From NCBI GenBank assembly GCA_963769255.1, contig CAVYKV010000003.1:620001-684000 (forward strand): DNA of 64,000 nt, in the 5' to 3' direction. This DNA comes from JAKACA01 sp963769255. GTDB taxonomy: Bacteria > Actinomycetota > Acidimicrobiia > Acidimicrobiales > Bog-793. Shown piece after piece: positions 27,485 to 36,906 of this stretch (its first letter is position 1; every line of letters begins with the position of its first letter). The notes beneath the pieces were generated by a model that was given only the letters and a program-made list of their open reading frames with translations, did no database searches and was not told where the DNA came from. A program made the translations under genes and the position numbers.

Positions 27485-28880
27485 TTACAACAGGTCGCCG
27501 ATGGCGCCGATGCCGCGCTCGATCGCCGACTCGCTCAGATTGCCGAACCCGAGCACCAGTTGAGGCGGGCCGGTCCGCCCGCTCGGCCGATACGCCCCCA
27601 TGCCGTAGAGCCCGATCGAACGCTCCCGGGCCTCCTCGATGATCGCCTGCTCGTCGGCCCCCTCCCGGAGGTCCGCCACGGCGTGAAAGCCGGCGGCGAG
27701 TCCACGCAAGCTCACCCCCGGCGCCGCCTTGGAGAGGGAGGCGACGAGTGCCTGGCGGCGGGCTGCGTAGATCCGGCGCATGTGTCGCAGATGCTTGTCG
27801 TATCGCCCGGACTCGATGAGGGCGGCGAGGGCGAGCTGGTCGAGGGCGGGCGAAGCACGGTCGCTCAGTCGCTTGTTCTCGGTCACGACGTCCAGCAGCC
27901 AAGCCGGAGCCACAATCCAGCCGAGCCGGAGCGCCGGCGCCAGCGACTTGCTCACCGAGCCGATCAGCAGGACCCGGTCGGGCGCCAGTCCCTGCAGGGC
28001 ACCGACGGGGGCTCGGTCGTAACGGAGCTCGGCGTCGTAGTCATCTTCGATGACGATGGCTCCGTGGTCATTCGCCCACGAGATCAGCGCGTTTCGGCGC
28101 TCCGGCGCGAGGGCGCTCCCGGTCGGGAACTGGTGCGTAGGCGTGAGGACGACGGCCCGCACGCCGCTGTTTGCGAGCGCCTCCACGTCGATCCCGCGCT
28201 CGTCGATCTCGACCGGGATGGCCTCCATGCCCAGCTGGCGGCAAATGGCGTGGTAGTCGTTGTCGCCGGGATCCTCGATCGCCACCCGCCAGATGCCGCG
28301 TTGGGCAAGTGCGGCGAGGGCGAGGTTGATCCCCTGGCCGAAGCCCCCACAGATCACGATCCGCTCGGCCGGGCCGACGGTTCCCCGCACTCGGCGAAGA
28401 TAGGCAGCGAGAACGGCCCGCAGGGTGTCGGTGCCTCCCGGGTCGCCATACCCGAGATCGGAGGGCGTGGCATCTCGGCATGCCTCGCGCAGTGCCCAGG
28501 TCCAGTCGCGCCAGGGAAAGCTGGTCAGATCCGGAACCCCTGGTCGGAAGTCGACGGCCGGCCGGTGGGCAGGTGGGCGCTGGATCGGGAGCTCGAGCGG
28601 GGCCGTCGAGCTGACGGCCACACGGGTGGCGGAGCCGGATCGCGACGTGAGAAACCCTTCGGCCTGTAACTGGCTGTAGCACTCGAGCACGAGTCCGCGC
28701 GGAGATCCCGAGCTCTGCAGCGAGTGCTCGGGAGGACGGAAGCCGTTCACCGGCCGTCAGGCGACCGGAGCGGATCGCATCCCGCAACTCCCGCTCGAGC
28801 TGAAGGCGGAGAGGCTCCGCCGCGGACCGGTCCAGCCGAAGCAAGATGTCCGGCCCCAGACCGGCCCACTCGATCGCCAT
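27485..28880 (-). CDS. MocR-type regulator: GntR winged helix + PLP aminotransferase domain, frameshifted
   Basis: The N-terminal GntR-type helix-turn-helix reads PLRLQLERELRDAIRSGRLTAGERLPSSRALAAELGIS. One base near 28700 must be skipped to continue RGLVLECYSQLQAEGFLTSR. The class I aminotransferase domain then follows to the stop, with YGDPGGTDTLRAVLAAYL, VLTPTHQFPTG, VIEDDYDAELRYDRAP and the PLP-lysine region LIGSVSKSLAPALRLGWI. The length is 3n+1, and after correction about 464 residues. MocR proteins sense PLP or amino-acid derivatives and usually regulate a neighbouring gene; here the MFS exporter downstream is the obvious candidate. Confidence 0.85.
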
Positions 28881-29113
28881 CGAAGGTGCATCTTATTCCG
28901 AGCCGCTGAGGCAACCATCGAGTGCTCCGGCGGTTGTAGGGCCGGTATCAAGGTGGGCTGTCTGGGGGATCAGGCGACCGGCACCGGCGGCTGTGCCGGG
29001 CTGGGAGTCTTTGCGTCGAGCAGCGGCACTCGGCCTCGGACCTCGCGATGCGAGTGCCAGGCATCGCTTGGCGGTCCGGAGGCGCCGCAGCCCGAAGGGC
29101 CGGGCGGTGGAGA

Positions 29114-29434
29114 TCAGGCCGAAGGCGGCCGGTATGCCACGTTGGCTCCAGCGGCCTTGTCGATCTCGTCGGGGGTGAGGAGAGTCGTGGTCGCGACCGT
29201 CGCACCCCCACCAGCCGAAACGGTCATCGCAAGTGCGGCCGCCGCCGTGTTGTCGGGCAGGTCGGCGATGACGAAGGCGTCGGTGGAGCCAAAAGCAAAG
29301 TGGAACGACTCCACCTTGCCGCCGGCGCTCTTGGCCGCAGCAGCGGCGGCCGCCTTGCGCGCCGAGCCTCCCTTGGCGAGGACGCCCCGCATCCCATCGA
29401 GGGTGTAGGTGACCTGAAGCAGGTACTTCGGCAT
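29114..29434 (-). CDS. GYD domain protein
   Basis: A 106-residue protein: MPKYLLQVTYTLDGMRGVLAKGGSARKAAAAAAAKSAGGKVESFHFAFGSTDAFVIADLPD. This is the GYD-domain pattern, a small ferredoxin-like fold of unknown function that is common in actinobacteria and proteobacteria. Ala-rich helices surround residues 25-40. ATG 29434 is preceded by GGGAGG. The 233 bp between it and the MocR-type gene start holds no recognisable gene. Confidence 0.85.
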   Translation of the reverse strand: MPKYLLQVTYTLDGMRGVLAKGGSARKAAAAAAAKSAGGKVESFHFAFGSTDAFVIADLPDNTAAAALAMTVSAGGGATVATTTLLTPDEIDKAAGANVAYRPPSA

Positions 29435-29533
29435 GTGGCCTCCCTTGATCGCGTGCCCGAGTATGCCCCAACACAAGCTCGAGAGCCTTCGGGACGCCAG
29501 GAGTGCTTGCGGGGGCTGGACCCCGGCTCGGAC

Positions 29534-30730
29534 TCAGACCGAGGTCAGGTTCCGCCCGTACCTGCTCGCTCGTCAACTCGTGGTCGTGCGAGCCACGGAC
29601 GTGCTCCTGCACGGCGGCAACGAGATGATCGATGGCGTCGTCGCCGGTGACGTGAAACGAGACTCCGCAAGGACACGCAGCCTGCCGGCCGGCTCCGAAG
29701 GGCGACCCGGTGAAGTCCACGATGACGCACGGCTCGTCGCCGATCACCCAGGCATCGTGGCCCGGCCCACCACGTGAGCGTCCCCCGGACCCAGCTCGAG
29801 CTCGTCCCCGTCGTCCATTTGCACGTGAAAGGCGCCGGAGGTGACCAGCGCGACGTGCGCAACCTGGCACGAGTCGGTACCGGCGATCGGCTTCATGTCC
29901 ACCGACCAGCGCCAGCCGGGCCGGAGGACGGCGCGCGCGAACGTCACTCCGCCTACCGTTACCGACTGGACGTCGCCCCGATCGAAGCTGAGAAACGGGA
30001 TCCCGTCGGCGGCTCGCTGCACTCGGGCCACCGTCTCGTCGTCGGCGCCGGGGACGCAGGCCCGCACCATCTGAACCACGAGGGCGGGATCGAGTCGTTC
30101 CATCGCGAGATGCCGCGCGCTGCGAGCTCCAAGCAGCCGACCGGTCACTTCGCCCGCCAAGCACGGCACGTCGTCCCTGGCGGTCATCAGGAAGAGCACG
30201 GGAGCTGCGGTGAGGTTGTCGGCCAAGTACTCGGCAATGGCCAGGGTGTGGGGATCGGACCAATGCAGATCCTCCAGCACGAACACGAGGCCATCCGGGT
30301 CGGCCAGCCGACTCAGGAGCCGGATGATCGCCTCCGCCCGCACCGGTGATGACGCCTTCGCTGCGCTCTCGCCGGCAAGCGTCGGCACGATCGCCCCGAG
30401 GGCCGGCAACCACGGAGCGAGCTCCGCGTCCGCGAGCGGCTCTCTCCCCCGGATGCACTGCAGCAAGGCTTCGGTGAGCGCCCGGTACGGCGTCGTGGCG
30501 CCGTTCGGCACGCCGCGGCCAATGCCGACCACCGCACCTCCTGAGCGGGCCGTCGCCGCCAGCTCTCGCGCCAGTCGCGACTTGCCGATCCCCGCCTCGC
30601 CCGTCAGGCAGACCACGCGGCCCTGCCCACGGAGTGCCGCCTGCAACGCCGAGTCCAGCTCGGCGAGCTCGGCCGCCCGCCCCACGACGATCGGGCAGAG
30701 CACGTCGGCCACGACAACAATGTGGCGCAC
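29534..30730 (-). pseudogene. Composite remnant: LuxR-type AAA ATPase fragment fused to a cupin and a DUF1059 domain
   Basis: Transcribed leftwards, the frame opens with an NTPase of the LuxR/MalT type (VVGRAAELAELDSALQAALRGQGRVVCLTGEAGIGKSRLARELAA; Walker B FVLEDLHWSDP). It stops abruptly at ADGIPFL and joins in frame a cupin (VTVGGVTFARAVLRPGWRWSVDMKPIAGTDSCQVAHVALVTSGAFHVQMDDG). Near 29765 a base appears to be missing (-1) before GHDAWVIGDEPCVIVDFTG. A DUF1059-like zinc-binding segment (CPCGVSFHVTGDDAIDHLVAAVQEHVRGSHDHELTSEQV) follows. The frame has no stop there; a +1 step would end it at 29534. The rest of the ATPase (helical and HTH parts) is absent. This looks like a deletion fusion with decay. 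Confidence 0.6.
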
Positions 30731-30797
30731 GCGCCGGAGCTCTCTCAGCACGAGCGAGGGTTGGTTGCCACGGGACGGGTGGCTGCGCCGTCCTGGC

Positions 30798-30825
30798 TTG
30801 ACACATGCCGATAATGGAATATATT
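30798..30825 (+). promoter_or_regulatory. Sigma70-type promoter of the arsR-like gene
   Basis: TTGACA (30798-30803) and TATATT (30820-30825) are separated by 16 bp. The expected start of transcription, 6-7 bases downstream, coincides with GTG at 30832. This suggests a leaderless mRNA for the ArsR-type regulator. An ATG at 30805 in the same frame lies inside the promoter and so is unlikely to be used. Confidence 0.6.
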
Positions 30826-30831
30826 GGTCAC

Positions 30832-31173
30832 GTGGCTCGTGCTTCCACGACATCGGATGTCTTCAACGCAGTGGCCGAGGTACACCGTCGCGACATCCTG
30901 GACCTGCTGGTCGGAGGCGAGAAGGCGGTCGGAACGATCGTGAACGACCTCTCGATGTCCCAGCCGCAGGTGTCGAAGCACCTCCGGGTACTCAGTGAGG
31001 TGGGACTCGTCAAGTGCCGGGCGGAGGGGCGACGTCGGCTCTACCGACTGGAACCCGTCCACCTCCGGCCGTTGCGAGAGTGGCTGGTCAAGTACGAGCA
31101 GGCGTGGAACGACCGGATGAACCGGATGGACGACTACCTCAAACAGCTACAACAACAAGGAGAGCCTCAGTGA
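30832..31173 (+). CDS. ArsR family transcriptional regulator
   Basis: A small winged-helix repressor of 113 residues: ASTTSDVFNAVAEVHRRDILDLLVGGEKAVGTIVNDLSMSQPQVSKHLRVLSEVGLVKCRAEGRRRLYRL, then a helical C-terminus. It lacks the classic metal-binding CVC in the recognition helix, so it belongs to the non-metal ArsR group that pairs with SRPBCC genes. The start is placed at GTG 30832 on the basis of the promoter. Its stop overlaps the next gene as GTGA, so ArsR and SRPBCC are coupled. Divergent upstream is the degraded ATPase-cupin gene. Confidence 0.9.
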   Translation: MARASTTSDVFNAVAEVHRRDILDLLVGGEKAVGTIVNDLSMSQPQVSKHLRVLSEVGLVKCRAEGRRRLYRLEPVHLRPLREWLVKYEQAWNDRMNRMDDYLKQLQQQGEPQ

Positions 31174-31796
31174 CCCGTCAACGGCATGGATCGGCGATCG
31201 TCGAGTTTCCGAATGACCTCGAAGTCCTCCTCACGCGGGACTTCGATGCACCGATCGAATTGGTCTTCGACGTCTTGACGAAGCCGGAGCACGTGAACAA
31301 TTGGTTCGCTCCCTTCGAGGACAAGATGACGGTGTGCTCGATCGACCTGCGCGTCGGGGGGAGCTACCACATGGTCTTCGTGACGTCGGACGGAACCGAG
31401 TGCTCCTTTCGTGGTACCTACCTGGAGGTCGAGCGGCCGACCCGGTTGGTCGACACATGGCTGTTCGAAGGTTGGCCCGACGCCGAGGCCGTCGAGACCG
31501 TCGTCCTGCACGAAGCTGACGGGGTGACGACGATGACGAACAGCCTGGCGTTCCGCGACAAGGCTGGCCGTGACCACATGAGCAAGACCGATGGCATGGA
31601 AGACAGCTTCGACAAGCTGGAGGACTACTTGAGATCAGTCGTGGATCCGAACGGAACCACCCCCGGCCGGCGGCGGGCAGGCACGCAGACAGAGCAGGAC
31701 GGTCGGCGGTCAGAACTGGTGGGCGGCTACTCTTGCTCGGACAGCGAGGGCAGCGGCGGGCGTTCCAGGCACCCGCCGGAGCGAAGGGGGCCTTGA
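31170..31796 (+). CDS. SRPBCC domain protein (AHSA1-like)
   Basis: About 208 residues. The Bet v1-like/AHSA1 core reads LEVLLTRDFDAPIELVFDVLTKPEHVNNWFAPFEDKMTVCSIDLRVGGSYHMVF ... HMSKTDGMEDSFDKLEDYLRSV. Such proteins coupled to ArsR regulators are frequent in actinobacteria; the ligand is unknown. The last 45 residues (GTTPGRRRAGTQTEQDGRRSELVGGYSCSDSEGSGGRS...) are low in complexity and not part of the fold, which suggests stop loss or a run into downstream sequence. GTG start at 31170. The stop (TGA) overlaps the ATG of the repeat protein. Confidence 0.85.
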   Translation: MTRQRHGSAIVEFPNDLEVLLTRDFDAPIELVFDVLTKPEHVNNWFAPFEDKMTVCSIDLRVGGSYHMVFVTSDGTECSFRGTYLEVERPTRLVDTWLFEGWPDAEAVETVVLHEADGVTTMTNSLAFRDKAGRDHMSKTDGMEDSFDKLEDYLRSVVDPNGTTPGRRRAGTQTEQDGRRSELVGGYSCSDSEGSGGRSRHPPERRGP

Positions 31797-34714
31797 TGCG
31801 CGTTCTCGACGATCGTGTCGCGAGGTCGGGACGCCGGGTGGTGGCGGTGAATCTGGCTCTGCTCGCCGGGGTCGTGGCGATCGGAGTCGGCCCGGCGGCC
31901 GCAACAGTTCCGAACGACCAGGTGTTGTCGCCGGCCCATGGGGCCGTGCTGGGGGTCCTTCATAACGGCGGCATCTCTGGGACGATCGCGGACCCCTTGG
32001 GCGTTGGTGTGGCGGGGGTCTGCGTCACCGCTCTCGCCGGCGGTCGCGTCTCAGCAGCGGCCAGGAGCGGAACGGGCGGCACCTTCGTCCTCAGCGACCT
32101 TCCGGCCGGCCGTTACCGTCTGCAGGTCGCCCCTTGCACGACGATCCCGTCGTACTTTCCCACCTTCTACCCTGCGATCACGGACACGGCGACGAGCGAC
32201 CTCGTCGCCGTCCGGGCCGGTCAGCTCACCGACGGTCTGCACGTCGTGGTGTATCCGACCGGCGGAGACCGGTCGCTGCGCTCCGAGCTCAAGACGGCGA
32301 TCCGGACGCGGCCCGAAGATCGAGCCCGCTCCGGTGGGTCGATCTCGGGAACCGTGAGCAATTCCTCCGGCCACGGTCTCGCGGGCATCTGTGTGGTGGC
32401 GACGGAACGATCAGGGGTGGGCTTCGGCTCGGGCACCACGAAGTCCAACGGGACCTACACCATGACGAGTCTGTCGGCCGGCACCTACATCGTCGAATTC
32501 CTCACGTGCGGCGGGACGACGTCCTACGTGTCGCAGTGGTACAAGGACGAGACCTCATCGACGAGGGCCAATCCCGTCGCGGTCGGTACCGGCAACACAC
32601 CGGACATCAACGCCAAGATGATCCAGGCCGGGTCGATCAGTGGCACGGTGACCGGCGGAGGAGCGGGCCTCTCCAGTCTCTGCGTGGTAGCTGAAGGGCT
32701 CGGGACCTCGTCCGGCAGTACCGGTTCTGCAGTGACCGGGTCGAACGGCGGCTACACGATCACTGGCCTCGCTCCTGGCAGCTTTGCCGTGGAGTTCGAA
32801 AACTGCGGGCCGTCAGGCAACTGGGCCCCGCAGTGGTACCACGGCCAGCCGCAGTACACGACCTCGACCGCCGTCCGGGTCACCAGTGCTCACAACACCG
32901 TGATCACGACCGCAACCATGCAACCCGGTGGGGAAATGAGCGGCAAGGTGACGAACAGCTCCGGCGCCGGTGACACCGGCGTCTGCGTCTATGTGGCAAG
33001 CGACGACGGGGCGAATTACGACTACAGCGGCAACCCCACCGACAGCGACGGCACCTACACCATCGCGAATCTTCCGACCGACGCCTACAACGTCTTCTAT
33101 TTCCCGGGCTGCGGGTCCGGCCCGGAGGACCGATACTTTGAAGGCGAGCCGCTAGCGAGCAAGGCGAATCCCGTGTCGGTCGTCGCCGGTACCGTGACGG
33201 CAGAAGTCAATGAGACGCTCGTCACCGGCGGCTCCATCACCGGCCGAGTCGTCAGCTCGGCAAACACCCCCCTGAGCACGATTTGTGTGACGGCGACATC
33301 GACGGCCGTATTCGAGACGGCCGTGACGATCAGCGACGGGAGCTATGTCCTGCCCGGGCTCCTGCCCACTTCCTACACGATCGAGTTCAGCACGTGCGAG
33401 AGCGCCGGCAACTACGCGCCGCAGTGGTTCGACGGCCAACCGTCGTCGACCTCGGCCAAGACGGTGACCGTGACAGAGGGAGCAACGACGCCGAACATCG
33501 ATGCAACCCTCGAGACAGGTGGCATCCTCTCCGGCAGGGTGATGAATGCGAGCAGCAAGCCCGAGAGTGGGGTGTGCATCCTGGCGGTCGCCAAGAAGGC
33601 GGGTTTCCTCGGTGGGTCGGCCTTCAGCGCCCCCAACGGGACGTACGCCATCAGCGGCCTGGACACCGCAAGCTACGTCGTCTCCTTCTCAATCGCAGGC
33701 TGCGGCAATGCAGGCAACCTCGCTCCGCAGGTCTACAAGGCCTCTTCGTCCTTCGCTGGCGGCGCGGCGGTGTCGGTGAGGCTGGGCAGATCCACGACGG
33801 GCATCGACGCCCACCTCCTGACCGGAGGGATCATCTCCGGAACTGTGAAGAACGCCGCACACGTGGCCCTCGGTGGCATTTGCGTGAAGGCAGACGGAAG
33901 CCTCATCACGGTGGACACGGCGACGGAGCCAAACGGCACCTACACGATCGACGGCTTGTCGAGTGGCGCCTACACCGTCTCGTTCTCGACGGGCTGCGGC
34001 AACGACGGCAACTTCCTGTTCCAGTACTACAAGGACAAGCCGAGCCTCGGGACTGCCAGCGCCGTTCGCGTGACGGCCGGCAAGCTGACGAAGGGCATCG
34101 ACGCCACCCTCGTGGCGGGCGGGACGGTGAGCGGAACGGTCACGGGCTCGAAAGGGCCGCTGCTCGGGATGTGCGTGGAGGCGGTCGGTCCTGCCGTCGG
34201 GACGGCGGAGACTTCGATCACTGGAACCTATGTCCTCTCGGGTCTTCCGAGCGGCAAGTACGCCGTCGAGGTCTCGACGACGTGCGCAGAGATGCCCTAC
34301 GGGGACTGGTTGACCGAGTACTACAAAGGTTCCTCCTCGCGAGCTTCGGCCACGCTCGTACAGGTGAAGGCGGGGCACGGCGTGAGCGGCATCGACTTCG
34401 CCGTGTCACGCGCCGGCACCATGACGGGCACGGTGACGGCCGCCACAGGTGACGAAGCGCTCTCGGAGATCTGTGCGAAGGCGTTCCCGGCGGCAGGCGG
34501 ACCCTTCGACGTCGCCATCACGACGGCGAACGGCAACTTCGAGTTCGTGGGCTTGCAACCTGGCACCTACAAGGTCGAGTTCACCACCGGTTGCGGCAAC
34601 ACCGGCGGGTACGCCACTCAGTGGTTCCGGCGTCAGTCCTCAGAAAGCGCGGCCACGCCGGTGAAGGTGACGGCGGGCGCGAACACCTCCGGCGTGAACG
34701 CTGCGCTGACCTGA
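31796..34714 (+). CDS. Secreted protein with nine carboxypeptidase-regulatory-like repeats
   Basis: A 972-residue exported protein. A signal peptide (RSGRRVVAVNLALLAGVVAIGVGPAAA) is followed by nine tandem domains of about 95-105 residues. Each begins with a GGxxSGTV-type strand (GGISGTIAD, GGSISGTVSN, AGSISGTVTG, GGEMSGKVTN, GGSITGRVVS, GGILSGRVMN, GGIISGTVKN, GGTVSGTVTG, AGTMTGTVTA) and has the pattern G-[IV]-C-V, then YTI..L..G.Y.V.F..CG. Two cysteines per repeat suggest disulfides and an extracellular location. These are prealbumin-like/SdrD B-like beta-sandwiches, usually spacers or adhesins. There is no catalytic domain, LPxTG motif or C-terminal helix, so the protein is probably released or held non-covalently. 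Confidence 0.82.
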   Translation: MRVLDDRVARSGRRVVAVNLALLAGVVAIGVGPAAATVPNDQVLSPAHGAVLGVLHNGGISGTIADPLGVGVAGVCVTALAGGRVSAAARSGTGGTFVLSDLPAGRYRLQVAPCTTIPSYFPTFYPAITDTATSDLVAVRAGQLTDGLHVVVYPTGGDRSLRSELKTAIRTRPEDRARSGGSISGTVSNSSGHGLAGICVVATERSGVGFGSGTTKSNGTYTMTSLSAGTYIVEFLTCGGTTSYVSQWYKDETSSTRANPVAVGTGNTPDINAKMIQAGSISGTVTGGGAGLSSLCVVAEGLGTSSGSTGSAVTGSNGGYTITGLAPGSFAVEFENCGPSGNWAPQWYHGQPQYTTSTAVRVTSAHNTVITTATMQPGGEMSGKVTNSSGAGDTGVCVYVASDDGANYDYSGNPTDSDGTYTIANLPTDAYNVFYFPGCGSGPEDRYFEGEPLASKANPVSVVAGTVTAEVNETLVTGGSITGRVVSSANTPLSTICVTATSTAVFETAVTISDGSYVLPGLLPTSYTIEFSTCESAGNYAPQWFDGQPSSTSAKTVTVTEGATTPNIDATLETGGILSGRVMNASSKPESGVCILAVAKKAGFLGGSAFSAPNGTYAISGLDTASYVVSFSIAGCGNAGNLAPQVYKASSSFAGGAAVSVRLGRSTTGIDAHLLTGGIISGTVKNAAHVALGGICVKADGSLITVDTATEPNGTYTIDGLSSGAYTVSFSTGCGNDGNFLFQYYKDKPSLGTASAVRVTAGKLTKGIDATLVAGGTVSGTVTGSKGPLLGMCVEAVGPAVGTAETSITGTYVLSGLPSGKYAVEVSTTCAEMPYGDWLTEYYKGSSSRASATLVQVKAGHGVSGIDFAVSRAGTMTGTVTAATGDEALSEICAKAFPAAGGPFDVAITTANGNFEFVGLQPGTYKVEFTTGCGNTGGYATQWFRRQSSESAATPVKVTAGANTSGVNAALT

Positions 34715-34768
34715 GGGTCGTGAGCTGGAGGATTACCTCTTGTCACTGCTCGAGAGAGAAGGGGCGCG

Positions 34769-35500
34769 TTGAAACTGCTGCTGACGTCTTCCGGCATCGC
34801 GAACGCGAGCATCCACGAGGCGCTCGTCGTTCTACTGGGCAAGCCGATTGAGGAGTCGAGCGCTCTCGTCATCCCGACCGCGATCTACCCCTTCCCGGGC
34901 GGAGGTGGCCATGCATGGGAGGCGATCTCTGGAAGGAGCAAGAGTCTCTTCGCCGGATTGGGCTGGAAGTCCTTGGGAGTGCTGGAGCTCTCCGTGCTGC
35001 CCAGCATCGACGAAGAATGTTGGGTCCCTGCGGTGCAGGAGACCGACGCCTTGCTGGTTTGGGGCGGCGATCCAGTGTTCTTGTCGTACTGGATGCGGCG
35101 ATCCGGGCTTGCAGACATCTTGCCCTCGGTGCCTCACGACACGGTCTACCTGGGGGTGAGCGCCGGGAGCATCGCAGCAACCTCCACCTTTGCAGAGACG
35201 TACCGTGAACCGCGTCGCGGCAGGGGCGAAGAGCTCTCGACAGAAGACATCGTTTTCGATACACCCGACGGCGAACTGCGCATGATCCTGGTCAAGGCTC
35301 ACGGAGTCGGCTTGGTGGATTTTGCGATCATTCCGCACGTGGACAACGCGGACCACCAAGACGTGGCCATCGCGGAACAGTGGGCCGAGAGGATAAACGC
35401 GCCGACGTACGCGATTGACGACCAGACCGCCATCCAGGTGACTGACGGCAACGTCGAGGTCGTCTCCGAAGGGACCTGGAAGCTCTTCAACTCTTCCTGA
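34769..35500 (+). CDS. Peptidase S51 family (dipeptidase E/cyanophycinase-like)
   Basis: A 243-residue protein with the S51 nucleophile motif YLGVSAGSIAATS (serine near residue 131). Upstream comes DALLVWGGDPVFLSYWMRRSGL, the usual strand and binding segment, and later a histidine in FAIIPHVDN. The family cleaves Asp-X dipeptides or cyanophycin-type substrates in the cytoplasm. TTG at 34769 is used as start, with a GAGAGAAGGGG ribosome site. It follows the repeat protein by 54 bp. Confidence 0.82.
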   Translation: MKLLLTSSGIANASIHEALVVLLGKPIEESSALVIPTAIYPFPGGGGHAWEAISGRSKSLFAGLGWKSLGVLELSVLPSIDEECWVPAVQETDALLVWGGDPVFLSYWMRRSGLADILPSVPHDTVYLGVSAGSIAATSTFAETYREPRRGRGEELSTEDIVFDTPDGELRMILVKAHGVGLVDFAIIPHVDNADHQDVAIAEQWAERINAPTYAIDDQTAIQVTDGNVEVVSEGTWKLFNSS

Positions 35501-35657
35501 CGGAGCTGCTCAGCGCTCGAGAGAGTCCGACTCGCTCGCCTCGCGCCGTCACTCGCTGTCATCGGGTCGGGGCCGACGACCGGGACTAACGTGGCTTCGG
35601 GCAGCGGGCTGCTCGGCGCTCAAGGGATGGGTCGCCGGCCCGGGCGAGGAGGCACCC

Positions 35658-36905
35658 TTGGAACGCGAGAGGCCTGAGACGACGGCGGCATCCGAAGCAT
35701 CCTTGACGACGCGAAGGGCCCTGCTGCTCGGCGGGGCTGCCGGGCTGGCCGGTATGACGGCGAGCCTCGTTGTCGGGGCAGAGCCTGCCGGGGCCGCCAA
35801 CGCCAAGCCAGTCGAGTTGGGCGAATCGAATGTGGCCACTGCCACGACGTCGGTCACCAATGGTGACTGGGTCGCCCTGCTGGCAGACAAGAACCGATCT
35901 TGTGGTATCCAGGGGCAGGACAACATTGCCGGTGACACCGGATTCGGCGTCTATGGGATATCGCTGAACGGCACCGGTGTCTATGGGCAAACGTCTGGGA
36001 GTGGCGGCCACGCAGGTGTCCTGGGCTGGACATATAGTGACCAAGCGATTGGTGTCAAGGGCGTCGACGTCAGTACCGGCGGCGGCTCGGGCGTGTACGG
36101 CGAATCGCCCAACGGCGTTGGGGTGCATGGCACGACCGCTGGCCACGGGCAGAGCGGAGTAGCCGGCAAGGACACCAGCGCCAAAGGCGGGTACGGGGTG
36201 TCGGGAAGCTCAGTTGCTGGTACCGGTGTCTCCGGAACCTCGACCGACGCATGGGGTGTGTACGGGAGCTCGACCGGCGGCACGGGTGTGCATGGCACCA
36301 CCGCCGCCGACGGGCAGAGTGGGGTGACCGGCGCCGACACGAGCCGCGGCGGCGGGCACGGTGTGTACGGAACGTCTTCCGCAGGCGTCGGCATATACGG
36401 CGAGACCTCGGGAAGTGCGCAGCATGCCGTCGAAGGTCACGACGCCAGCGTCGATGGGGGCACCGCCGTCTACGGCGGCTCGACTCGGGGATACGGCGTG
36501 CTCGGCATCTCGAATGGAGCAACCGGGGTCGAGGGGAGAACCTTCGGCGATGGCTCGACGGGGGTGTACGGCCTCGATGCGAGTACCAAGGGGGGCACGG
36601 GCGTCTACGCGGAGTCGACTGCCGGCACCGGTCTCTACGCCAGCTCGACCAGCGGAACGGCCCTCGACGTGAAGGGCCCGGTCCGCTTCTCCACAAGCGG
36701 GGTTGCAACCGTGCCGAAGGGAGCGAGCAAGGTCGAGGTCACCTTGGCGGGGGTGACGGCGGCCAGCCTGATCTTGGCCACGCCCCAGGCCGAGGCCGCC
36801 GGCATCTACGTCGGCTCTGCCGTACCGGGCGCCGGATCGTTCACCATCAACCTGTCGGGGACGGTCACGAATGCCCTCGATGTTGCCTGGTTCGTCATCG
36901 GATAG
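35658..36905 (+). CDS. Tat-exported protein with GVYG-type tandem repeats
   Basis: A 415-residue protein. A twin-arginine signal (TTRRALLLGGAAGLAGMTASLVVG) is followed by a central region of about 250 residues made of short repeats of the type G-[TV]-G-V-[YH]-G-[TE]-[ST] (GVYGISLNGTGVYGQTSG, GVHGTTAGHGQSGVAG, GVYGTSSAGVGIYGETSG and others). These probably build a beta-helix or beta-solenoid. A C-terminal domain ends AGSFTINLSGTVTNALDVAWFVIG. Similar proteins occur in many actinobacteria, and none has a known role that I can name. TTG start at 35658. It ends directly before the tRNA-derived repeat A. Confidence 0.75.
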   Translation: MERERPETTAASEASLTTRRALLLGGAAGLAGMTASLVVGAEPAGAANAKPVELGESNVATATTSVTNGDWVALLADKNRSCGIQGQDNIAGDTGFGVYGISLNGTGVYGQTSGSGGHAGVLGWTYSDQAIGVKGVDVSTGGGSGVYGESPNGVGVHGTTAGHGQSGVAGKDTSAKGGYGVSGSSVAGTGVSGTSTDAWGVYGSSTGGTGVHGTTAADGQSGVTGADTSRGGGHGVYGTSSAGVGIYGETSGSAQHAVEGHDASVDGGTAVYGGSTRGYGVLGISNGATGVEGRTFGDGSTGVYGLDASTKGGTGVYAESTAGTGLYASSTSGTALDVKGPVRFSTSGVATVPKGASKVEVTLAGVTAASLILATPQAEAAGIYVGSAVPGAGSFTINLSGTVTNALDVAWFVIG

Positions 36906-36906
36906 G

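Noticed and set aside
28893..30806. A 637-residue minus-strand open frame
   Set aside because: Only its middle part (cupin end and DUF1059) makes sense. The rest is out of frame to the ATPase and to the GYD protein.
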